NCBI GenBank assembly: GCA_043228905.1
Contig: JBHGNT010000003.1
Coordinates: forward strand, 26,102,001 to 26,166,000
Reading direction: 5' to 3'
DNA from: Azolla caroliniana
Lineage: Eukaryota > Polypodiophyta
DNA: 64,000 bases
Under the pieces are notes generated by a model. It searched no databases. It had not been told where the DNA came from and saw only the letters and a program-made list of their open reading frames with translations. Of the stretch, positions 22,801 through 36,900 are shown piece after piece (position 1 is the first letter of the stretch; every line of letters begins with the position of its first letter). The position numbers and the translations under genes are program-made.

Positions 22801-24653
22801 GTAAGTGATGCCCAACATGAAAGCCACCAATAGTCCAGGGGTTGAAAAACTAAACTACCCTATATTTGCTCCTCACTTTTGTTGAGAATGATTGGTTGAA
22901 TTACACAAACAAATCCTTTCTTAACATAGTATGATGGCAGTCCTATGAACAATGAGATATCCATTGGGTAGCAATAATCAAGCGCCTAGGTATTGGGAAG
23001 ATTGTATTCTGTTGTTGAAAAATTGGACATAGGAAATAAATTTTCTACCACCAAGCTTAAAACCATCTATGCTCTTGTAGGATTTTATTAGTCAATGTTA
23101 CCCATGGTAATGCATACATCTTCCAATGGAAGTTGATGACTATAAGGTTGTTACATGACAAAATCAGTGACAACATTCTCATAAACTAACCTTAAAAGCC
23201 ATTGGAATAGCAAGTTTCATTTGTGTGTAAGGTGTGAATACCAGCCTATGGTTTAAGTTGAACTATTTGTATGTGAACACTATTATAAATACCAGTAAAC
23301 ATGGTTGTAGAAACTAGAAAAGATGGTATTACTAAAATTCTAGACATCATTCTACCAATAATAATGAGCTTACAACATATGCACTTGATCCCATCAAGTT
23401 GAGCATTTGACTCATAAGCAAATGCCTAAAAGTTTTGAAATTGTTTATTACATGCAATACTTACTCCCAACAAGGTTCTTGGACATGAATCCTATGAAAG
23501 TGACAATCACCTAACAATTGGTTGTGATACACACAATACCACTATCACTCCCCAACTTCACATACTACTTTAGGTATTTAAATAAACAAGAAGGAATACT
23601 AAAGAAATGTGTTTAGGCACAGATAAATAAGACAATATCAACTGAAACATAATGCAAAGTATTACCTTTACATAGTTGTGGACTGCCTACACATTATTGG
23701 GAATGCCTGAACATCAGGCTGTGTTGATGAATTTACAAAATTCTTGATTACAAATGTTCATCCCCTAAGTTAATATTATTTAACTACATAAAAAAAAGAT
23801 CACACTGATAAAGGCTTGTATTCAGCAATTAACTTTTCAAGTGATTACAAATACCTTTTAGCTTAAGATGATGATACCAACATTTACACTGCAAGTTCAC
23901 CCCTTTAGAAGGTAATACCAGCAATGATGGCTACAATAGAATACAGTGGTTTATGATATGGTATAACATACTTGAGAATCACTTTTGATCCATAATTCTC
24001 CTCACAACACTACTCACATCATTACAACAGTACTGCAAAAATGGAGCCCAATCAAAGATTCTGAATATACTCACTTACCTTATTTTTCAAATTACTCTCC
24101 GATTTCTCTCATCCTTTTAGAGAGATAAAAAAGGAAAAATACTTTGAGACTTTCCAAAGCTGAACAGTAGTTTGGGCTTCCCCATTTAAAGCGTCTAGAA
24201 ATCAGGTTGCTCATTCTCTTTGAAGAGGCAATGTGCCCCCAATTACCATTTTTCTTCTTATGTGCTTCCCATATGTTTTTTGGTATGTATGCCAAAAGAC
24301 GGAAACTATAAAAGCAAGATGGAACGAGAAAAAGAGAATGAAACATGCATGCAAAGGCAATCGAACCTCCATGACAAACAAATACTTGTTTCTTTTTTTC
24401 CAACCTACATTTATGTTTCAAGCTTAAATTCACGATAAAGGATTCTCAATTTTTTATATTTTCAGCCTAAGGCATAATTACAGCCTTCAATCAACAACAA
24501 AAGACCCTGGCAACAATGTATGGAAAAATATATGCAAAAAGAGAGCACCCACACAGGATGGAAAATACCCAAACAAAAGACCATACTCACTTGCAAGCTT
24601 TTGCTTAGAATACACTGAAGGATAGACAATAGTAAACAGTAAAAACAATTCTT
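16851..24653. other. Gene-free AT-rich intergenic region
   Basis: In 7.8 kb no frame exceeds about 115 codons and none shows a recognisable domain. It contains (TA)n at 21492-21512 and a (GAGATA)n hexamer at 22163-22202. I expect old transposon remnants but could not assign any. The last part (about 24450-24653) is probably the 3' UTR of the UBA2-like gene. Confidence 0.6.
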
Positions 24654-25602
24654 TTAAGGGGGTGCACCATAGTACCCAGGAAGGACATTACTTGTATGAA
24701 GACCAGATTGAACACCTTGAGAACCACCACCACCACCATAGCCACCACCACCTCCATATTGAGGATAAGGGGATGAACCATATTGAACCCCGCCAACCCC
24801 GACGCTTCCATATTGTGTTCCACCCAAACTACCATAAGAAGGTTGACTAGTATATGCCGAAGCCAGGCTAGAAGGATATCCAGATAAACCAATAGACGAG
24901 CCCCCTCCCCCCACACCTTGTAGCTGTGCCCTTGGATACGGGGCTATATTTGGATTAACTGAATATCCAGGTTGAAGTTGAGAGACAATAGGTGCAGTTT
25001 GTGGAGTTGAAACTTGTGTTTGTTGTGGCTTCTCTTTTTGCCCTTCCATCGCTAGCTTAACCACCACATTACGACCCTGCATATATAACAACAGCATAGA
25101 CAAAATAAAACAAGATATACAAAAGTATTATAATAGATTACACATTGAATGTAGGCAAGGGTATACTAGTTTGCTCGGAAATACTGATAAGGTTTCAAAA
25201 ATGACCAGAATACCTTCTCGTAACACAGAATTTTGTAGTATATAAGGGGTACTCGAGTGATTTTTGTAAACGTCCAGTAAATACCCAAGTTATGGGTATT
25301 TTGATGACTTATAAAATAGCTCAAGTGCATAGAATGTAACGACATATGTGGCATTACCTCGATCGTTTTGTTAGTATCCCCAAGGGCCCTACGTGCAGCT
25401 TCAATGCTCTTAAACGTCATGAAAGCAAAGCCCCTATACACAACATGATTATACTTAGAAGCAAGCACAAAAGAAAGTACAAATATAATATCCTCCATAT
25501 TTGGTTACGAAATGTGGTCTAATATGTTTTATAATACGGAGGTGTTCACTGAGTCAATCACGAGAAAGGACTGGATAGTCGTTTTAAAATCTATTATGCA
25601 CT

Positions 25603-25637
<35 letters not shown>

Positions 25638-28113
25638 CAATATGAAGGGGAATTTTGGAATATGGAGAGTATGTCGCCCTGCTGAAAATATTGGCACCTT
25701 AATTACAGCATACCGTGATTTATTTGTACTTTTATCATAAGCAACAGAGCCTTCTTCAATCTCTCCATATTGAGAAAATATGCTGATTAATGTTTCGGTG
25801 GTGGTCTCATAAGATAAGCCGCCAATAAAAAGCTTCCTCTGAGCAAGATCTCCGCTGACAACAGGACCATGTGTACCACTGACTGCTAGATTACAGACAG
25901 CAATCCTTCCCTGTGGTCATGCATCTAAAACCATATCAATACCTAAACCATCATTCTCATATATTAAAAAGGCATGCGTGATCTTTGTCAAAACTATATT
26001 CCCGTATATCCTCCATCACTGATCTCTTCTTCACAAAATTGGAGAACCACTTTTTGAAAAAGCATGTAGACATAATGTCGATCAGAAGGGAGAGCAATTT
26101 TTCTCAATTCAGAAGATGAGGTACACTTATTCAATGTCTGAGAAACAGAAAGCACAATTTTCATAGGTTTGCATAAGAGAGAATGCTACTTACATCTATT
26201 ATCTTGCTTGGTTCTTTCAAGGCCCTCTGGGCAGAATCCATGTGTTTGAAAGTTATGAAACCATATCCACGAGATTTTCCAGTACTTTTATCAACAATGA
26301 CTGCACCCTCTTCAATCTCACCATATTCATGAAAAACCTGATACCATATAATCAAATTTAGCTAAACCTCAAGTAGAAACCATAACACAGTGCCTGTCCT
26401 TTCTCGAACCTCTCATATATCCATTTATCTATCTCTATATATCACCCAAGTTTTGTGTCGACCAAGTCTTTTCTTACATACAAGCATATCCAATCCGAAG
26501 TTGGCAGGTCAAACAAACACTCATCTTCACCACCGAAGATCAGTACAAAACATACTAGATGTAATCAACTTGATCACCAAAAATCAGTTCAAACCATACT
26601 ATATATATTACATGCATTCATGCCATCCATGCACTCACATCACGCAAAGCTTCCGAGGTAGTTTCCCAGGCCAACCCCCGCACAAACAGCTTCCGATGGG
26701 CAGGATCCTTGCTGGCAATATCCCTAATTTCTTCTGCAATCGCAGGGTATTGACAACCTCTGCATAGCATACAAAAAAAAAACACAAAACCACAAGCATG
26801 ACCAGTCAATCATATTCACATGCAGAAATGCCAAACTCTGATCACACATATGCCGAAACAAAGGTTTCTGAGAATTTACAACAATCCTTTAATAAAGGAA
26901 ACAGGATTCTCATGTTTCCGTAACACTTTTCCATACTGGGGATCCACAAAAAGAAGCTTCAAATTCAACATGTACTCGTATATCTATAGCAGATGCTTAC
27001 CACACAGAAGAACAAGCAAGCATGCAATATGGTCAACTGAAGTTAATTCACAACTAGAGAAGTTTTGTTTTTGAGATCATAAGTTGTGGAATTCTCTATT
27101 GCTAGGTGGCACTGTCTTATTAAAATATTTAACATAACAAACATGTGGAAGGCAAAGGTTCTTACTCTTCGCCATCCCATGGCTAACAGCCTTAATCTTT
27201 ATGATTACACATATAGACTAAGTAATTCAATAAGGCCAGAAATATTGATATCTTAAAGGTATCTGTGTGCTCAAAGCATTAATTAACCCTTCTAATAAAA
27301 TACTAGTTGCGCATCTTCCCTTATAAATGATGTTATCAAAAGATTGTCTCTAGATGAATCAAGTATAGTGACTACCTAGAAGCAGGAACCTTTTCACTGG
27401 ATAGCCAAAATTGAACAGGTGACATGGCCTTTGCTAGCATGTGGAAGATAATGCTAGAAGTTCCATATACTTAAAATGTCAGGCAAATCCTTCATAAAAA
27501 TCTAAAATATCAACCCAGTGCATTCATAACCCTCTTTCACAATCTTCATGTGCACTGAGAATTTGTATAGGTCTACTCATATAGTTCACGCAAACTCTCA
27601 TTCTTTCCACACACACACACACACATTATCAGTATGAGCAAGCCTTTTATAAAGGCGGAAATACATTGCATACACACAGACATGCATATACATATACATA
27701 TCATTATGAGCAAGCCCTTATAAAGGAGGAAATACATTGCTAATGATCCTCTTTCACAATTTGCTGTCCTTACAAATATTTCCAAGTAATATCATACGTC
27801 CCACACACACACATATGTCTTGGAATTTCTCACATACACAAAGCATGAATCTTTTCTACAATTTATTGAGTAAATACATAAGCGCATGTACTTTGCATCA
27901 GGGGGGCAAAAGCAGAGGGATGAAAAGGGTACAAGACAGAGTAAGAGATAAGAGTAAAGTATCTTACACATCCGCGAGAAGATCTACAAGCTGTTCTTTG
28001 CTGAGAGGTTCTAGAAGAGCCTTAATATCATCTTTAGAGAGTTGCAGAGAAGACCCATTCTTGTTTTCTTCATCTACCTTCCTCTTCTTAGACTCTTCTC
28101 CACCATATTCCAT
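24654..28113 (-). CDS. UBA2: UBP1-associated protein 2 (UBA2)-like, two RRMs, 6 exons, 368 aa
   Basis: Exons: 27968-28113, 26639-26759, 26194-26337, 25714-25910, 25358-25433, 24654-25076. All introns are GT-AG and the frame closes to 369 codons with stop. UBA2 proteins are nuclear hnRNP-type RNA-binding proteins that associate with UBP1 and bind U-rich 3' UTRs, with roles in stress, ABA and senescence responses. The N-terminus has a basic KKRK cluster, then a short helical segment ([20 protein letters not shown]) characteristic of the family. RRM1 is about 72-147 (RNP2 LFVRGL at 73-78, RNP1 RGYGFITF at 112-119). RRM2 is about 163-238 (RNP2 LFIGGL, RNP1 RGFAFMTF at 203-210). The C-terminus (290-368) is Gly/Tyr-rich, with several QYG and YGGGG repeats, and ends GYYGAPP. 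The exon 1 donor is GT|GTAAGA, chosen because it restores VGCQYPA. Confidence 0.94.
25607..25634. repeat. (AT)n microsatellite in UBA2 intron 4
   Basis: An uninterrupted AT run of about 28 bases lies between exons 4 and 5 of the UBA2-like gene. Confidence 0.9.
27600..27745 (-). repeat. 72-bp tandem duplication in UBA2 intron 1
   Basis: The block TATGAGCAAGCCTTTTATAA...GGAAATACATTGC occurs at 27633-27669 and again at 27705-27740, with two substitutions and one indel. Each copy follows a CA or CATATA simple repeat. A CTCTTTCACAAT phrase also recurs at 27533 and 27749. Confidence 0.8.
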
Positions 28114-28320
28114 GATTTCCTACTCTCTCTCTTATTTTTTTACTTTGTCGGAGGAAAAAAATCAGAAGAAACCTGTAAAGAGCAAGGGGGGAAACAAACC
28201 CTAAGTTGAAGGCGGAAATAAAAGTAGACAGAGAGGCGAGGTGAGGACTGAGGAGGAATGAAAAGAAGCAAGAAAAGAGGCTCTTTCTTCTCTTCTCTTC
28301 TCTTCTCTTCTGGGTAAAAT
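28114..28320 (-). promoter_or_regulatory. UBA2 leader and proximal promoter, (TCTTC)n tract
   Basis: Directly upstream of the start codon the sense strand is pyrimidine-poor. Five to six TCTTC units lie at about 28283-28312 on the plus strand, giving GAAGA repeats in the sense strand. Purine-rich GAAGA leaders are common in plant 5' UTRs. No TATA box is evident. Confidence 0.4.
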
Positions 28321-29495
28321 GGTAATATGTTTATTATGTACATATTATTATTGTTAACATTACCGGAAGTCATCGGATTATTACAACCGATGGAATATGC
28401 GATATCTGATCAGAAACCAATCCATCAATGAATCACTGAATTGGGGGGGCGTGGGGTGTGTGTTTAGGGTTCCCAAGACATCATCCCTCATCTCCGGATT
28501 CATTGATATGGACCTCCTATACAATCCCGTGTGATAAAACGCCAGTGCAAATATGATGGACATGCTACCAGCTTGCCAACCTTCAAAACCCTAATACCTC
28601 CTTTGTCAACCTCCCTGAAGTCTCCAACAACGAGGATTGCCATACCATGTATGCCTTATAATAATCGTCAATTGTGTGTCCTTGAACCCCATATCGAGTA
28701 GAAAAATAGATAACATTCCGAATTACGCCAATATAGGCCACAACCCCCAATACCGTCGATAATTATTGAAAGGTTGTCTCACAATGTGGAAAAGGCATTC
28801 TCAACTCCAGAATCCTTTTCATTATCAAAGAATGGCTACCATAGATCAAAATATAAGGCTCCCCCATTCTAATGAAACCTACATTAACCCATGATTGAGT
28901 TGCATCGAGGAATATTTGCCTAAATTTTTGTAAATGTATGGATTACACATACATTTAGTAAGAAAACTTAAAGAAGTTTAATGATTGATTTTTCCATTTG
29001 CTTTTATATAAAAGCATATTGAAACATAAAACCAAAGTAAATGGGTAGTTTTAATCAAGATGAACATGTCATCGATATGCTACATTCTGTACAAAAAGGT
29101 ATGTTGTTGTGAGGGTTTATGAGAACATGGGACATAGCTTTAACCTATCATGATTGTTTCATTTATGACGAACAATTCTTGGAATCCTGTTTCCGTGTTG
29201 TCTTGTTTACTTCATAATTCTTCTAACATTTAGAACCTTAATTATTTCTTCAAATTTGTAACATCATACTTGCTCATGACCAAGGTGCAAGAGATGAAGA
29301 TGATCACATGGTACACTAGATTATATTGCAATATAAGCGAGAGATACTCACATACTATTGAACTCCAACTATTACCATTCAACCGTATCCATAGAACGTA
29401 ATAAACGTGTTCGTGCAAGCATTCAAACGTTTGAAAAGAGAAAAATGTGTGTTACTTTTTTTATAATCATCTTAATAATGTATCACCATTACTAA
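28321..29495. other. Intergenic, no gene seen
   Basis: AT-rich sequence without recognisable domains or repeats longer than about 15 bases. It separates the UBA2-like gene from the SINE array. Confidence 0.5.
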
Positions 29496-29900
29496 TTAGC
29501 TCATCCTATTGGAAAGTTGCTAAACTAGTGGTGCCTATGTCTTGGGTTCAATTCCCAAATTTCTCATCTCTCTCTCTCTCTCTCTCGTTAGTGTTATATC
29601 ATAGCAATTTTTTTTGTTTTTCATTCCTTATTATTAGAAGTTAGTGTTATATCATAGCAATTTTTTTGTTTTTCATTCCTTATTATTAGAAATTGGCTCA
29701 ACCTACTAGTAAGTGGTCATGCTTGGGTTCAATTCCCGATTTTCTCAAATCCTCTTGTTAGTGTCATGTCATGGCGAAATTTTATGTTAGTATCATGTTC
29801 CTTTTTATTTCTTTTTTATCTTTCTTTGTTATTCGAAATTAGCTCACCCTAGTGGTAAGTTGTTAAGCTACTATTGCCTATGTCATGTTTTCTTTATATT
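29496..29900 (+). mobile_element. Tandem array of three tRNA-derived SINE-like heads
   Basis: Three heads begin at 29496, 29693 and 29839, each with an A-box-like TTAGCTCA...AGTGGTAAG. The first two have a B box GGGTTCAATTCCC (29544-29556 and 29725-29737). The third has lost it. Between heads 1 and 2 a 53-bp block (GTTAGTGTTATATCATAGCA... through TATTATTAGAA) is duplicated almost perfectly in tandem (29587-29639 and 29640-29692), after a (CT)n run. This is the structure of a Pol III SINE with a body and T-rich tail. None folds as a real tRNA. Confidence 0.6.
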
Positions 29901-30972
29901 CTCGAATATACGTTTTATGACTCAATCTCTATAGTTCATAATCATTTTTTTGTAAAGTTCTAAAGTGAGGAGGATAGAGATGTCTTGATTCTTCAGAAGC
30001 ATCCCAAAGGTATGCATGTGATACAATGCAAATATTGCAACCATACTTATGTTGGTGGTTCACAATGGATTAGAGTCCACTTATTGGGATTGAGAGTGAA
30101 TCAATATATAATATAGACCATAGTCAATCCAATCCAACTTCGAGATTATTTACCATACACGTTTGATTGAATCATTCTCGAATGCGAATGCACCTATGAT
30201 ACGTATGGTCCATTCTAGGTCCGTATCATTGAATCACTCACACCAATGAATTCTTAAGCCTTGACATCAAACCTTGTACACATCCAATCCACATGGCCAA
30301 ATATACAAACTTTATCATTGTCCTTGACAAGAGGGAAGTGATGAAGGGTATTTATTGGAGCACTATATTGTATTGCAATATGTGAGAGATACTCTTTACA
30401 ATGAATTCTAACACCATATAATTGAGCCCTGGAAATCTTCACATTGCACCTAGCTTGCATCCAATTCACATGGCCAGAATAATCCTTGAATGCATAAATG
30501 GATCAATAATATAGTGCAAATAGCTAATCTTCTCTTGGAACTGATGATAATATAAGAGTGCTTCATGCAAGGCAAGCTCAAAACATTGAAATCCAAACTT
30601 CATATTTACGATGACAATATATCATTGAACCAGAATGATGCTACAAAACACCGAAAATTTTGATATTGGTACATCTCCAATGTGCATTCTTAATATACAG
30701 CTTCTGAAAAGCAATCCTTGAAAGTAAACAATCATATCTTTTATCTAGGGGAGGATCATAGAATGGTGTACTCGTTTCTGTAATCACTAAATGCCTTGCC
30801 TCCTGATTACCCATTGCCCCTTGAAGGGCACGGTATCTGTGTGCAGGTACCTTGTGCCTCCCGATTCTTTTTATTATTATCATTTTATTTCTTTCCTTAT
30901 CTTTTTCTCACAGTGACCTCTCTCCCACAGCAGATATATCACGAGAATGCTGAGAAGGAAACTTAAAGCATA
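29901..30972. other. Intergenic and TTI1 3' flank, no gene seen
   Basis: Short open frames at 30254-30883 on the minus strand have no recognisable domain. The part next to 30972 is likely the 3' UTR of TTI1. Confidence 0.5.
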
Positions 30973-33900
30973 TTATTCAAAGGTCTGAAACTTACTTAAT
31001 AATATCCATGCTTGAGAGTTATTGGTATTTAATGTCACATTCTTGTTACAGAGTTGTTTCCATAGTGCATCCTCACTGGATGATAAGACGGGAAGAATTT
31101 GAGAAACATCAGGGAAGAACTTTCCTGGAGATGCAACCTCCATGGATCCTCCACTTGCAAAAGCGATATCAGCAACAAGTATCCATATAAGGTCAGCATC
31201 GACATTGCTTAGAGCAAGTAGTGTTTGAGTTGCAGATTCTTGCAATAATGGCACTCCACAAGCAAACCCTACAGTAACTGAAGCAAGCTGTTCTAGCGAA
31301 GATGCCAATGCTGACGCAGAACTTTTATTACTAGCTATTTCACAAAGGCAAGAGAATATAGCCTTGTGTACTTTTAACCTAGATGCCAAAGCAAATTCTC
31401 TATGAAGATTGGGGCTGTTTCCTTGGTATGGCAATAACTTTCTATGCTGACCTCTTGATTTGGGTTCAATTTCCGTCTCATCAAATAGAAGAGATAATAT
31501 CATTGGTGTTGCATCCTTCTGAAATCGCCTAGTAAAAAACTCTCCCCCACAGCTACAAACTACACTTGCAATCACTTTCAATGATTGAACCAGAACCTAT
31601 ACAGTTCAACCATTAGGACGCAGCAAACACAGAATGGCTGATCAAACAGCATTGAAAGAACACATTCAGAACTTACAGAAGGGAAAGTGTGCTTTAGGCA
31701 TGAAACAAGATGGGGCCAAACATTGTTCATTGTTGGAAGGAGCTTTGGATTATTAGGTCCATCCAAATGGGAGACATCATTGTTGCAAATTTTTTCTCTG
31801 ATACTCTCTCTTTCCTCTTTTGCCTGCTTTGTGACTGTTTCCATACAAGCCAATGCAGCAATTCCAATCTACAAAATTCAAATACATTTAGAAGACTTGA
31901 ACATTCCATTTTATGGAAGAAAGATGATTGCTTACCTCAATAATTTCAAGAGCCAGAAGGCATTTATGTTCATCCTTTGAGGCCATCAAGGGGGAGCTGG
32001 AGTTAATGCACAATATTAGAGTGTCTTGGATAGATTCACATCGTCTTTCATTCTCCTTCAGTGCAGAGATAATTTCATCACCGTTACCTAAAGGAACAGA
32101 ATCGTGCCTTTCTTTAATATACTCTTTGTCACCTGTGTTATAAAACATTTATAAATAAGGATAACATCAAAAGTAGATAAAGAGCATTTAAGGTCTCTAT
32201 TGTTCAACACAATTATGATTGCAACATAATTGCAATCTAGAATTACTTTAACTCGGTTTGATAGATGTGCACAATCTATATTGAGTATCTAGACTCAAGT
32301 AGCAGTTGAAAGGGTATTTGGTCAATCATTTTTCTTGAATTTTCAAAGACCATATGTTTTCTTGGTTCATAACATACTAAATATTGTCCAATGATATTTC
32401 TAGACATTGACACACCTCAGTTATCTCTTTACACGAAGCATCTTCCATTCTTGCATTTATGAATTCTTTATTTGTTTCATACTGCATTCTAAATTTATAT
32501 CCTACTTCTCCCAAAAACTGAATATGATTTATTCACAGCATAAATGCCAAGCTTTTCATCATGAAAAGTCTATGCAATTCACATCACTGCACAAGTTCAT
32601 ACTTGTTTCACGAGATGATTTTCATGTATCTGATCAGTTCTGTAGTGATGGTGCCATGATCCATTTGATTTGTGTGGCTTTCTTGGTAGTACTCTAGAAC
32701 CTTAGAATCAATAGAATAAATAATGTGGATCTAGCAACCTGGAACCAATGGAATGTTTAAACATAGGCTAGAGGGACACAATGTGACAACTAAGCATAAT
32801 GACATGCATAGTAAACTACAAAATTTTGCGCAGCATGTTTCTGCTCCCATGCTCTTGCATGCTATCATCATTTCCGTTTAGTGTAGCTGTATGTTATTTC
32901 AGTTGTCTGTAAACGAGTTTTGGTTCAAGATGTCAGCATGCGCAATGCCATTCATTGAAACATGCCATTTGAATTGGGCTTCCTTATGAAGATGGTTGAG
33001 ATGTAATATTAATAATCTTGACAAGTCATCGAGTAAGTGTTCAAAGAAATGTTTTAGGGTACGAAAGAAAGAAAGAAAGAAATTTTAAGAACTTTAAGAG
33101 GCCAAAATCTACCACCTCTTCCACAACGTGTACTGCTTCAAAACCCTTGCTGGGCTAGAGGAAAGAGACTCTGAATCTGGAGAATCCAACAACCACGGGA
33201 ATCCCAAAGGAACAGAGGGAGAAAGCTATTATGAATGGCCTTAGATCTGGAAAAGTGTGAGTCCACTCCATCACTTCCACTTGCATTTCAGCTTTAATTG
33301 CATAGTTTGCAAGCAGTAGCATGCCATGAAATGCCATTGTTAATTTTAAAGCTCATACTTATCATTTTGAGGACAAGGGAAATAAAAATCTCATTCAAAC
33401 CAAGGTCTACTATCATTAACTAATGTGACTAACCTGCTGAAAATTGGATATAAGTTAGCTTACTTATCTTTAAATAGAATTATCGAGAAAATGGACGACG
33501 AACCAATGATTATTGTGATCTCAGGCATGGATCAGTTAGAATCAACGATTGGGCAAGAATTTGATAATTTAATTACACAAGATAGAATTGTTAACTGGAG
33601 GCAAAACAATAAATAAGAGACTAATGGATGAGTTTTCAAGCTGCATGTATTTGACTTTATGCTTTAAATAAAAGCACTGTTCAGTATCACCACCTCAATC
33701 CTTGAATTGATGATTTACTTGCTTGCTTAGGAAATGCAACTGTTTTGATTTAAAATCCGGGCACCACCAGTAATAAAATAAAATAAACAAATTATGCTCG
33801 TATGCCAGCCAGTTTTGACCTATGGAAGCAAATAAACATATCCCCTTGTATGTGACTCCTCAGAAGGGGGCCTCCTATTCTGTAGTAGAAATCTCTACGT

Positions 33901-36900
33901 GAAAATCATGCACGCACATATGTTTTCACCTTTCTTGGTGGAGATTCGAGTATGATACTTAAATTATCAGGCCAGTCTAACAAGTCATCATACTTCTTGA
34001 GAATTACCTTGTACGCTGACCATGTGAGAAGTGAATCATTGCCAAATATGTATTCTGAAAAAAGATATCCTTAAGGCAGCTTTCTGAATGTGTTTTGGTC
34101 ACTGGCTTTTTGGCGATTCTGTCTGGATTACATATTTTATCTGCTACCATGTTTATGAATGATGTTTATCATCCTGTATTGGGAGATTTTGTTGCTAATT
34201 TAGTAAAGGATGTACCTTTGTGAGCAAGATATCATTGCTACAGTATTCTGAAGTAGGAGACCAAGTCTTCTTGCAATTAGCCAAAAGTAAAGAAGCAATC
34301 AAAATTGTCACGTCGTTTTTCTGGTCCTAAACCATTATAAACAAGGTTGGCAAAGTGGCATATAAATTTGAACTACCTGTCAGGTGTCAGAGAGATGCAT
34401 CCTGTGGTCTGTGTAAGTAGATTCCGGAAATGTCTTCATTCAGAGGATAAACTTGTTAAGGAATCAACAGAATGTTCATGTCAGAGGCAGAGTCCTTCAG
34501 AAAATCCTTGAAACTAGAAGTCTTGGAGGGGCTAGACACGGTCTGACTCTGAATAGGAATCTAAGTATGACGAGGAAAGCCTTTCCTGATTTTTTCAATG
34601 AGGATGACTAACAATTTCTTAAAGGTGGATTCTCATGATCCATTTGTCATGCGTATCTAGGTAGTCCTGAACGGAGAGCTTAATTGAGCTTTAGCACTTC
34701 GGAACAAACTGATGGGTCCAAGATAGTTAGGTTGGTTTAGACATGTGATGACTAAGTGTCTCATGCTTAGTGTGAGCATCACTATATTTATGGCCTATGA
34801 AAAAGTGGATGGTCTACTTTGTTTCACCTCTCTTTCTTCCAGAGTGTGATAGATGATTTTCACATGCGGGTCACCGAGATACTTAATAGAACATCAAGTT
34901 CACTCAAAACTTATTAGTGTCACCTAGAAATAGTAAGTATCAATGACTTTGGATGTGTATCATAAAAGAGCAAATACAGATTTCTCGGTCTAAGATTTAA
35001 CAACAGGATTTCTTTATAGGTTGAAGTATGTGGTATATTGATTGGCATTGTGCACTAGCTGAAGTACTACAGACTGTAAAAAAATATAGATCAATATTTA
35101 TGCCAAAATATTTGATAAATGCTTACACAATGTCTTGTAAGAAAGTTTTTGTGTAACAGAGTTCTTTGAAAGAGCCTCTTCCAACATGTATGAACCTTCA
35201 CTCCTAGCAGCTTTAACAATCTCTTTCAATGCCTGCTTCAGCAAAATACATAAAAGAAGAATTGATTTGTGTGGGCTTGAGAGCTAACAAGACAGAAAGA
35301 TCAATAGATGAATTCTGGCATTAAGTCTGCAGAACACTAAAATGACCCATGAGACCAAACTTTCAATCATCATTTCATACATGAATGAATCTCTTATACA
35401 CGTAATCCATGAACATGAACAAAGAACCATAGAAAATACAAGGGAGAGATGTGTAGAAGCTTGATTATATTACTGTCATTATCATGAAATATACTCAGAG
35501 GAAAGAGATCTGAAAATCAATACAAAAGGCTCAAGATAATGACAAAGAGATAGATCTAATATCAAGGAAAGTTCTTACTCTCAGCATTGGTAATACATTC
35601 CCAGGACAACGCTGTCGGGACGGAATTTCAAGTTCTAATGAGATATTGCGCATCTGCAAAAGAGCATTTCAAACAAATGGAACAGTTCAGATCCATAAGC
35701 TGTTTCAAATTCAAGGAAATTTTTATCCGTGTGCATTACTGGCTCTTTCAGCAAAGACACGAGCTCTCGTCCAGCTCCCACATAGCGGAGTACTGCAACA
35801 AGCATGTTCGGTGCATTTGGATGGAGATCCATATGCCATAACTGCCTGCATAGGGAATCAATGATGTAGTCGGTGCTACCGATAATCAAATCTTTCACCT
35901 ATATGAAATCGTGAATACAAACATAAAGTAAAAAAAACGTTCTGAAAATAGTCTAGAATTAAAATAGGAAAAAGCATTCCAAAGTGGAGTCTAAAACTAT
36001 GATGGAAAAACCTACCGAAGGATAGCCACATGCAGAAGAAATTGCATGCAAGGAAATATCCGCTGCACTGCTAAGGGAATAATCAGGGCATCCAAGTTGC
36101 TCCAACAGAAGATACAATACAGACCTTAGAAAACCCTCTTCTTCAAAGTGACGTCCAATTGACAATGCCAAAACACCTATGCCTTCTATGAGAACCTGAA
36201 TACGAGAATGGGCAGGAACTCATTACGTCATACATTGTCTTACGCATATGCATTAATTAACAAACAGCACTCCAGAGTAAAACATACTTGATGCAATAAT
36301 GCAGTATCTCTCAATGTATGCTTGTGTGACTGCAACATACTCTCATTTGCATCAGATATATCCAAATCGGTAGGGAATGGAAGCTTCCAGATCGCATCTG
36401 ACATGAACTCATGTAGAATGTCTCCAACACACTCTATTAAATATTTGGATGGCAAATTGCACACCAAATTCTCCCACACCTTCCATGGTTGTAAGTCAAT
36501 TGCATCCGTATGCTTAGAGTAATGAAATCCGGGAATTGATGATAAAGAATCAATCCAAAGTCCTGATGCACCATAGAAGACTTCATTGAGTACAGCCGTC
36601 ATAGTAGCAGCTGTTCTCTGCCACTGTCCAGATCCAATTAGTCCTCTGGAACTTTCAACGTGCACATCTTGAGCAAGCCTAAATGGAACCAATAGTTCTT
36701 CCACCAAAATGTGAATGTATGTTGTGCCTCCTGATACTGAAAAAGCAAAGGCAGATATAGTCAAAGTCAAACAAGAAGAAAATAAACATCACAAAAATAT
36801 AAAGAATTGAGGACCTTTCAGGATAATATTTTGAGTGAGAAAGAGGCTGGATAATTTACATCTTAAATTGATATTATAAAGGAAGATTATTGTGTCTAAA

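Noticed and set aside
32407-34900. Possible extra gene in the 3-kb TTI1 intron 14 (for example the plus-strand frame 33425-33616)
   Set aside because: Flanking TTI1 exons join in frame across this interval and no domain is visible. It is intronic DNA with a transposon 3' end.
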